Origin: Anthracocystis setariae
Lineage: Eukaryota > Basidiomycota > Ustilaginomycetes > Ustilaginales > Ustilaginaceae
NCBI GenBank assembly: GCA_928724745.1
Contig: CAKMXJ010000018.1
Coordinates: forward strand, 546,867-610,866
DNA: 64,000 nucleotides
Reading direction: 5' to 3'
The translations under genes were made by a program, and so were the position numbers. Under the pieces are notes generated by a model. It saw nothing but the letters and a program-made list of their open reading frames with translations, was not told the origin of the DNA and searched no databases. Of this stretch, positions 57,041 through 64,000 are shown piece after piece. Each line of letters begins with the position of its first letter. Position 1 is the stretch's first letter.

Positions 57041-59635
57041 ATGTTGCAGATCACCTGCCCCGTATGCAACTATGCCTATGCCACAAGCAACATCACCAAC
57101 CACTTGCGCAAGGCTCACAGCGGTGTGCCTGTTACTCCAGAGGCAGCGGCAGCTGCTGGCCTTGTAGCATGTACTTGCGGACAAGTTGTAATGAATGCAG
57201 CAGCACTCCTCAAGCATCAAGGCATCCGCAAATGTCAAGGTGCAGCAACTCAATCAAGTCAGGCTCAACCTACGCCTGCACCAGCACCGGCAGCATCAGC
57301 ACCAGCAGCAACAACAACAACAACAACAATATCAGCATCAGCAGTCTCTCAACATGCAGTAACTCAAGATGCAGTGAGTCCAGAGCTTGCAACTGCGCCT
57401 GCGGCAGAAGAGCAACATGCCGACCCTTTCCTTGCCGTGTTGGATCCAGCAATTCTAGCAGAGGAGGGTTCAATTGAATTGAATTCCAATTCAAATTCAG
57501 AGGTTAGCGTGGAGAGCTCAGAGGATTTTCCCCTGACGCTTGTGGAGGACAACTTGGATGTGGTCTTTGCGGAGGCAGAGGCAGAGGCTGAGCTGGAAGT
57601 GGCAGCAGAATTGGGAGAGGAGGCAGACGGAGAGACTGAGCTAGTGCCGGCACTGGAGCCAGAGGCTGAAGAAATGGAAAATATTTTCCAGCCTGACGCG
57701 TCCTCTGGTGAAGTGCCGGATCCATTTCCCATTCCGTCTCTGGAGCAGCAGGTGGAGGAATTGGAGGACCCATCAGATGAAGAGGCAGAGGGGGAGACAC
57801 TGCCGCAGCTGCCTGCAGAGGAGCTGCCAGCACCTGTGCCAGAGCAGCCGGAGCAACAGCAACAGCAGCCAGAGTTGCGGTTGGAGGAAGTGGAGGACAT
57901 GCCGGTGGATGGCATTGTGGTCTTGCTCCCAGCAATGGATCTGGATGACATGGAGCCAGCAGCACCACCGCCTGTAAGCCTGCTTGACAGTGCTAGGCAG
58001 CAGGAGCGGGCAACCTTGCCGCCCATTCCAGCTCTCAACCCGGTGACTGACTGGAATGGCTGTGTGGAGTACGATGTGGACTCATTTGCGGTGACCATCT
58101 CTCCCGCAGACCTGCTGCGCATCTACCCTGCTGGCTGCTACCTGAGCTTGTGCAGCTACTCCCCTGATTTCAAGGACGCTGAGCTGTTCAATCATTGGGT
58201 GTACTTTGCCGAGCTCAAGGTTAATTTCCGCTTTGAGCCACGCTTCAAGCTGCCGCTCATTGCACACCTGCAGCAGCCTCCACAGCGTGCCATCCTCATT
58301 CCCTCTGAGCACGCCACAGTGCTCACCTATGGAGAGCTGCGTGTGGATGTGGGCATCATGGTGGAAGCATTGCAGGACATTGGCTGCCAGAGCATCCGCA
58401 TGGGAGCTTATGGCATCAAGGTGCCCATTGACCGCTTCCTGGATCCAGCCATGCTCAGTGAGCATCCTTTGCGTAATGCCAATGTCTTTGACATTGGCTG
58501 CACAGTGGACACAGGCTGCATCACGCTCATTGCACCCAAGTCCAAAAAGGGGAAATACAAGCAGTACCCTATGGCACTGCGCGTGGGCAGAGGCTTTGGC
58601 AGCGTGGAATTGAAGTGGAAATCCAGACCGGATGGGATTTCTCATTTCAAAGGGTATCCCAAGCTCACGCATCTGCTCAAAGCAGGAGCTGCAGGCGCTG
58701 GACAGGCAGGCCAGCCTATGAGCATCAAGATTGTGCAGGACCGCATTGCCAGGCTGCAGAGCTGGAGGGACCGCATTGTCAACACAGCTCCAGAGGTGGG
58801 AAGCGGAGTACGCCTGGAGGTCACGGTACAGGCCCCCACCATGCAGGCAGCCAGGGACATTGCCGTGGCCAGCAAATTCTTGGACCACCGGCACTTGTTC
58901 ACTGCAGCAGCAGGGGATCAGCAGCTCCTCACGCACACAGTCACCAAGGCAGCCATGTTTGCAGACCTGAATGCGTTGCTTGCGTTGGCAGAGGAGAAGC
59001 AGATCTTCCGTGGTTGCCACTCAAAGGCATCCTCTCAGCTGCAGCGGCAGGCCGTCATTGACCTGTACAATGCCATGGGCTGGCATCCTGGCAGGAGACC
59101 TACGGCATTGGACAGTCCAACTGCGTGGTGGGCTAGCTCTGATGCAGCTCTGGACATTGCACAGGAGCTGGAGCACTTCAACACTACGATTGGCACACGT
59201 AGCCTGTTCACACACGTGCAGCTTCATGTGCAGTGCCAAGGCTGCCACCGTGTGGGCACCTACACGCTGTGTGGAGGTGCAAATCAATTCCGTGTCCGGT
59301 GCAGCCAATGCCGGAATTCACTTGGCGCTCAGAAATTCCGTTCCCACATTGCCACGCTGGCAACACGCAATCAGCTGGGAGTCAACATCCGTGCACTGGT
59401 GGTGGATCCTGCACGCATGGTCTTTGCACCAGTACCGGAGGATAATCCTGTGCGGCAGCTCAGTCAACGCAGGGAGCTGGCAGGTCTCTGCCGTACCACT
59501 GGCTTTGCAGAACTACGGGACTCACTGATGGAGTGCCTCACTTTCCTGCTGGAGGACCGGCGTGGTAATCCAGACCCGGTGGAGATCAGGGGTTACAAGG
59601 GGGTGTGCTTTTACAAACAGGGTAGGGTTGCTTAA
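57041..59635 (+). CDS. Subtelomeric zinc-finger protein, unknown function, 3' end replaced by module A
   Basis: 864 aa from the ATG at 57041. An N-terminal C2H2-like finger (CPVCNYAYATSNITNHLRKA then H) is followed by a Cys/His segment (CTCGQVV...KHQGIRKC). Residues about 70-330 are Ala/Gln/Glu-rich and very acidic. The rest looks folded: YDVDSFAVTISPADLLRIYP, LRVDVGIMVEALQDIGCQS, PKSKKGKYKQYPMALRVG, LQSWRDRIVNT. A zinc-ribbon-like pair (CQGCHRVGTYTLC, CSQCRNSLG) lies at about residues 745-780. The last 14 codons (about 59594-59635) are module A sequence, so the native C-terminus is lost. No helicase or polymerase motif seen. I recognise no family. Confidence 0.7.
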   Translation: MLQITCPVCNYAYATSNITNHLRKAHSGVPVTPEAAAAAGLVACTCGQVVMNAAALLKHQGIRKCQGAATQSSQAQPTPAPAPAASAPAATTTTTTISASAVSQHAVTQDAVSPELATAPAAEEQHADPFLAVLDPAILAEEGSIELNSNSNSEVSVESSEDFPLTLVEDNLDVVFAEAEAEAELEVAAELGEEADGETELVPALEPEAEEMENIFQPDASSGEVPDPFPIPSLEQQVEELEDPSDEEAEGETLPQLPAEELPAPVPEQPEQQQQQPELRLEEVEDMPVDGIVVLLPAMDLDDMEPAAPPPVSLLDSARQQERATLPPIPALNPVTDWNGCVEYDVDSFAVTISPADLLRIYPAGCYLSLCSYSPDFKDAELFNHWVYFAELKVNFRFEPRFKLPLIAHLQQPPQRAILIPSEHATVLTYGELRVDVGIMVEALQDIGCQSIRMGAYGIKVPIDRFLDPAMLSEHPLRNANVFDIGCTVDTGCITLIAPKSKKGKYKQYPMALRVGRGFGSVELKWKSRPDGISHFKGYPKLTHLLKAGAAGAGQAGQPMSIKIVQDRIARLQSWRDRIVNTAPEVGSGVRLEVTVQAPTMQAARDIAVASKFLDHRHLFTAAAGDQQLLTHTVTKAAMFADLNALLALAEEKQIFRGCHSKASSQLQRQAVIDLYNAMGWHPGRRPTALDSPTAWWASSDAALDIAQELEHFNTTIGTRSLFTHVQLHVQCQGCHRVGTYTLCGGANQFRVRCSQCRNSLGAQKFRSHIATLATRNQLGVNIRALVVDPARMVFAPVPEDNPVRQLSQRRELAGLCRTTGFAELRDSLMECLTFLLEDRRGNPDPVEIRGYKGVCFYKQGRVA

Positions 59636-59774
59636 TAAAAGTTGTTCATCTACCAAAAATAGGTATATTTGATTACTTAACCCTACGCAAGTTGCATAAT
59701 AAAATGTTGCTGTACGGCTCCGTCAATATTGGGCCGACTCGACTCGGGTTGGCAAAAATATCACTTTTCAGGGA
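59593..59774. repeat. Subtelomeric module A, copy 4
   Basis: Starts TTACAAGGGGGTGTGCTTTT inside the preceding ORF and ends at TTCAGGGACGC. Confidence 0.92.
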
Positions 59775-59777
59775 CGC

Positions 59778-59834
59778 TTAGGGGTTAGGGTTAGGGTTAG
59801 GGGGTTAGGGTTAGGGTTAGGGTTAGGGTTAGGG
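59778..59834 (+). repeat. Interstitial telomeric array, about 9 TTAGGG units
   Basis: Mostly perfect TTAGGG with two units extended by extra G. It is the longest telomeric run in the window and lies between module A copy 4 and module D. Confidence 0.95.
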
Positions 59835-60330
59835 TTACAAGGGTGTCCCTTTTACAAATCGAGTAGGGTTGCTTAAGCAAAGTTGTAGAGAAAGGTCAAA
59901 AATACATGTTTGATTAGTCAACCCTACTCAAGTTGAGTAATAATATTTGCGGTGACGGGTCGGTGAAGTTGGGCCCGAGACGTGTCGGACCGGCAAAAAT
60001 GCAAGATTTTGGACACGCACCCATAAGTAACTATTGGGCAAATGGTGTGAAAGGAGTACCCTAGAAGTTTCATGGAAGTGCTATGCATGGTGACAGAGCT
60101 ACAGACACTTTGACTTTTTTTGGTGATTTTGGCCAGAGCTCCAAGGGTCCCCCCTTTGAAAGGTGAAAAATGGACCCCCCTTGGATTGTCTTGCTGTCTT
60201 ATTAGAACTTGTTCAGACATGTCAGGTGAGGATAGTATCCAAGTTGCAGACAAGGCAACCAAGTATTGGCCAAGGTATGGCAGGTTCTGTGTTGGCCAAC
60301 CCTGACCCTACCCTACCCCACCGCATCTCA
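59835..60330. repeat. Subtelomeric module D (diverged A-C relative), copy 1
   Basis: Begins TTACAAGGGTGTCCCTTTTA and parallels modules A plus C in order (GTAGGGTTGCTTAA, GTCAACCCTACTC, CACCCATAAGTAACTA, GCTCCAAGGGTCCCCCCTTT) but is clearly diverged. An older paralogue of the same unit. Confidence 0.8.
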
Positions 60331-60484
60331 GACGTCACACATGTATGGGGTTGGCTATGTACAGGGTTTTCTATTTTTTGTGGGGTTTTGTGTTATATAA
60401 TATGTACAGTCACATCTGGGTCACATCACAGGCTCAGGATCTCATAGTGGTTGCCGTCCAGGTGGATGAGCCCCAGGGTTAGGG
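60331..60484. other. Unique filler ending in TTAGGG
   Basis: About 150 bp AT-rich sequence that ends in a single TTAGGG (60478-60484) before module D copy 2. No gene. Confidence 0.5.
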
Positions 60485-60534
60485 TTACAAGGGTGTCCCT
60501 TTTACAAATCGAGTAGGGTTGCTTAAGCAAAGTT
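60485..60534. repeat. Module D, copy 2 (50-bp fragment)
   Basis: Identical to the first 50 bp of copy 1, then joined directly to module A copy 5 at GGGTTACAAGG. Confidence 0.88.
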
Positions 60535-60536
60535 GG

Positions 60537-60765
60537 GTTACAAGGGGGTCTGAATTACAAACAGGGTAGGGTTGCTTAATAAAAGTTGTTCATCTACCCA
60601 AAATAGGTATATTTGATTACTTAACCCTACGCAAGTTGCATAATAAAATGTTGCTGTACGGCTCCGTCAATATTGGGCCGACTCGACTCGGGTTGGCAAA
60701 AATTTCACTTTTCAGGGACGCACCCATAGTAAACTATGGCTCAAATAGGCCCAAATGAACACCCT
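60537..60765. repeat. Subtelomeric module A, copy 5, with start of module C
   Basis: Full module A followed by CCATAGTAAACTATGG and CCAAATGAACACCCT. It departs from the 54070 copy at about 60765. Confidence 0.9.
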
Positions 60766-61708
60766 AGCCCTAGGCCGTGGTGCGCCGGCTGCACGCGACG
60801 GTCAAGTCCGTCGCCCATTTCCCTGCCAAATGGTGGGGCCTGCCATTTGTACGTCACCCCAATGGACAGCCAATTTTACACTGCTCCAGTGCAGCAACGT
60901 CAAATGCCAGATTTTAGCAGGAGCAACGGGCAATGGGCAACGGACGCGTCAAAATTGCCAGGAAATTGGCTGGGCAATGGTCAAAGTGGAGGACTGGTCC
61001 AGTGCCTGATGTACAGATCCAACTTTGACACTGGCGCCGTGCCCAAAGTACAGATCCAGTGAGCGTATCCGTGGGTGCATCAACTCCAGGTCAGCACCTT
61101 TTTTCCCGTCTGTCAGACCGCCAGCACGTCAATTGACCAGCACATTTATTTTCTTTGACTGTCAGACCACCATCAAGTCTATTGATCAGCGTGTCAGCTT
61201 TTCAGCGCGTCAACTTTTCAGTGCGTCAGCTTTTCAGTGCGTCAGTTGATCAGACCCTCAGTTGGTTTGTCTGTCAACCGGGCCGGACTGGATCCCTTTG
61301 TTCACCACCACACAATGCCATTGCCAACACCATCTCCCTTTGTCCTTCTCCAAGGCGTGACATGCCTATCCAACCTATCAGCATGCGTCCAGTCAAGGAT
61401 CCCCTTTGTTCCCACGCTCAGCCATTGTTTGGGCTGGGGCAAGTACAGCCGTTGTGTGCAAAAATTTTCACTGCGCTTGCCTGGCAGACTGTCCTGCCAT
61501 GTGCATGCGCATGCTCTGGGGTCCGTACTACATTGTCTGTGAGTCACGCACACTGAATGGTGTTGCTGAGCTGGCTGCTGGACGGGCCTCAGTGGTATAT
61601 AGACGGGCGCCTGTGCTGCAGAGGACATCACATCCTCATCCTCTCTGTACCAATCCCACTTGAATCTCTACGCCCATCATCAACGCAGACTGCTCAACGT
61701 CTCCAATC
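60766..61708. promoter_or_regulatory. Upstream region of the second subtelomeric gene
   Basis: About 940 bp of unique sequence with several copies of GCGTCA(A/G)CTTTTCAGTGC at about 61188-61250 and a TATATAG at about 61596, 113 bp before the ATG. The open frames here look non-coding. It is presumably the promoter of the gene at 61709. Confidence 0.45.
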
Positions 61709-64000
61709 ATGACTCCACAGTCACCGCCTCCTGCCAACAACAGCCAGGCTGATGGCAACATCATTGCAGCACTTGACAACAAGTCAGTGGAAACTCCCTT
61801 GCTTGAAACGTAAGCTCTTTGTATCCTGTCCCCATGCATCACCAGCAATTAGCGTGTTTCTGATACATGCGTCTTTCTCCAACACAGTCCTGTCTTACCT
61901 GCTGCAAACCAGCTGGCTGCCAACGCTGCTGCTGTACCTGACATTGCAGCTGCTGACAGCCGTGCAGCTGCTGCCCCCCAAGGCGCTGACCTTGGCCGCT
62001 TCTATCTCCGCTTGGTCAATCACCCGCAGTTGCTTGTCTGCACGCGCGTTGGCTGCACTCTTGGAGTCCCACTGACACCCTTGTTCAAAGATGTTACTGC
62101 TCACCTGCAGCGTTTCCATCACCAGCCTCTTGGTGACGCTTCACGCTGCGCTATCCAGGCCATGCTTGATCAGCTTGACCTGCCGCTTCCCAAGGACGTC
62201 ACTGTGGACCAAGATCAGCTGCCTGTGCCCAAGATCAAGGAGCTGCCGGTGGTCACAGACGGTTACCAGTGCAACCACTGCTCCTATGCCATCTTTGCCA
62301 GGAATGCAATGTATGCTCACCTCAAGGACAAACATGCAGACCTGAAGGTCAAAGCCAAGTCTACGCACCCTGTCCTGCTGCAGGTCATCCAGGAACATGG
62401 CAAGAACAAGCGCTACGTCTATGTGCAGGACAAGGAGCTGGACCCCACGCCTCCACAAGCCATCCTCAACCCCAACTTGGATGCACGCCAGCTGGACGAT
62501 GCCATCAAAGCCAAGGCTGCTGCATTCATCCAGCAGGATCAAGATTCTCTCCGTGATGCAGGTCTGCTCAACCCTGTTGTGGACATGTCCATGCGCACCG
62601 GCAACATTGGTCCCTGGGCCAAGCAGCTCAAGTGGCGCTCCTACTGGGCAGGCAAGCCGCTGACTGCCATTGGCGCCTTGGGCACAGACACGTCAAGCTG
62701 GCCCGGCGCTCACAGTGACTTTGTTCACTGGCTGGCTAGAATGACCAAAGCCTTTGCTCTGCATTGGATGCAGGCCTTTATGGACTCTGGCCGCTACATG
62801 CAGCAGACATTCCGCGCCTACAGTGACGAGCCGTCCGAGCCCTACAACCTCCAGCCTCCCACCATCAAGAAGCGGGCTGACATGTGGGGCAATGTCCTTG
62901 CTCTACTTGCACACCTTGCCTTGGACGGTGAGGCCCTCCACTATCACGGCAGCAGGACAGAGGAGCAGCATCTGGTGGTCACAGAAGAGGCCACAGAGGC
63001 CATTCTACACCTGCGTGACTTGTCAACGCTCTTTGACAATGACAATGATGCCAGCACCAACACCAGTGCACTTGCAACTGCAGAGCACCAGCAACACATT
63101 CATGAGGTCACCCTTGCAGTGGAAGAAGCGCTGCTCAGCCTGTCCCACCAGCTCATCACGCAGCGGCCAGCAAAGCACGGTCAGACAGATGAGCTGATGC
63201 TGGTGCGTCTCTTCATGCACATGTGTGTGGACAGGGAAGGCATGCCCAAAGCCGTCAGCGCTGCCACCTCCATCATTGCCAGCCTGGAGTTCTGCATGCG
63301 CGCTGTGTTGCACCACTACCTCTTCAATGACACCAACGGTCAGCTCTTGAAGATGTCTCCATCTCAGACGGACAAGGCCATGCGCAAGCACCTCAAGGAG
63401 AACGTCTACCACAACAGCAACTCTGCCAGCGCCCACCTCCAGTCTCTCCACCGCTATGGCAAGGTGCTTGCTCAGGATGAAGTCACGCCATTCATCTGTT
63501 CTTGGGCGCATGACCTCAGCCACATCAAGTATGGAACAGAGGAGATCCAGATCACACGCCTCCAAGCTCTGATGCAGGGTGCACAGGAACAGGCAGAGCG
63601 TCACCTGCGTCAGCTGTGTCTGCTCCCAGAGGACGCCACGCTGGCCATCAACCTCAAACACATCCAAGATGATCACCGCAACATGCAACCAGGCTTCAAC
63701 TTTGTCACCGCCTCCCCAGAGCTCAGCAGCCTCAGCACCGTCCTCTGCCGTGCCGTTGCTGGCAACGCCCCATCAGCGCAACCGCTGCTGGATGCCTACA
63801 GTGAAGAGCTGGAGTTTGATGCAGAAGCAGCACAGTCCTACTTCAGCACGCACAACGAGTTCATCAAGCTGCTTGCCGTTCTCATTGAACTGGGCAGCGG
63901 TCTGCCAGCAAGAGGTACGGAACTGATGCAGCTTCAGCACACCAACACGCTCATGGGTCCACGCAACATCTTTGTCCATGATGGCAGCGTCTTCACGGCA
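61709..64000 (+). CDS. 5' part of a subtelomeric zinc-finger protein, telomere-linked-helicase type (partial)
   Basis: Exons 61709-61809 and 61888 to beyond the window end (78-bp GTAAGC...ACACAG intron) give 738 codons with no stop. Two C2H2-like fingers lie near residues 85-110 (CTRVGC...HLQRFH) and 165-190 (YQCNHCSYAIFARNAMYAHL then KDKH). A long helical region follows (SLEFCMRAVLHHYLF, KAMRKHLKENVYH, THNEFIKLLAVLIELGSGLP). The last visible block, LPARGTELMQLQ then GPRNIFVHDG, resembles a segment I know from the N-terminal part of basidiomycete telomere-linked RecQ-like proteins, and its R-G-T-E-L-x-x-L pattern recalls box I of tyrosine recombinases. The helicase motifs would lie outside the window, so this assignment is inference. 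Confidence 0.68.

Overview
This looks like nuclear DNA of a smut fungus (Ustilaginales, the Ustilago/Sporisorium group). The evidence is a compact set of fungal genes with short GTAAGT/GTGAGT...AG introns near their 5' ends, fungal-type proteins (a Zn2Cys6 regulator with a fungal transcription-factor core, 3-hydroxyanthranilate dioxygenase, chromodomain Ty3/gypsy elements) and TTAGGG-type telomeric repeats. The species assignment is inference; no marker gene fixes it.

Left part, about 1-42.6 kb, is gene-bearing. In order: the 5' end of a mitochondrial protein gene (minus, cut by the window edge); NDUFA8-type complex I subunit; a divergent 3-isopropylmalate dehydrogenase-like gene; a succinate-semialdehyde-dehydrogenase-like gene; a Zn2Cys6 regulator; a small acidic hypothetical; a decayed 5' fragment of a sugar transporter; an intact MFS sugar transporter; an SMP-30/gluconolactonase-like lactonase; a transposon cluster (solo LTR nested in a non-autonomous Tc1-like element, next to an intact Tc1-like element with 32-bp TIRs); a small secreted protein; a 1001-aa low-complexity protein; BNA1-type 3-hydroxyanthranilate dioxygenase; DID2/CHMP1 ESCRT-III; U1 snRNP C; a PROPPIN autophagy WD40 protein; mitochondrial SSADH; a large coiled-coil protein; TAM41; and a 164-aa gene of unknown function. 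The first five metabolic or regulatory genes could form a catabolic cluster (dehydrogenase, aldehyde dehydrogenase, regulator, transporter, lactonase), which is an inference from content alone.

Middle part, about 42.6-52.8 kb, is retrotransposon territory. A Ty3/gypsy element (plus strand) has gag and a truncated pol in the same frame, separated by one TAG. A 518-aa gene with two CX2CX6C motifs follows. Then comes a minus-strand chromovirus with complete pol (protease, RT, RNase H, integrase, chromodomain). Its gag is cut 10 bases from a run of TTAGGG.

Right part, 52.83-64 kb, is subtelomeric. At least five different sequence modules recur, most starting with the same octamer TTACAAGG and many joined directly to (TTAGGG)n. 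They are mixed with a 69-bp tandem array of 15 copies and a 21-bp array of about 20. Two zinc-finger genes sit here: an 864-aa ORF whose 3' end runs into a repeat module, and the 5' 738 codons of a gene that resembles the N-terminal part of telomere-linked RecQ-type helicase genes. TTAGGG reads on the plus strand throughout, which fits a right chromosome arm. No tRNA, rRNA or CRISPR was seen.
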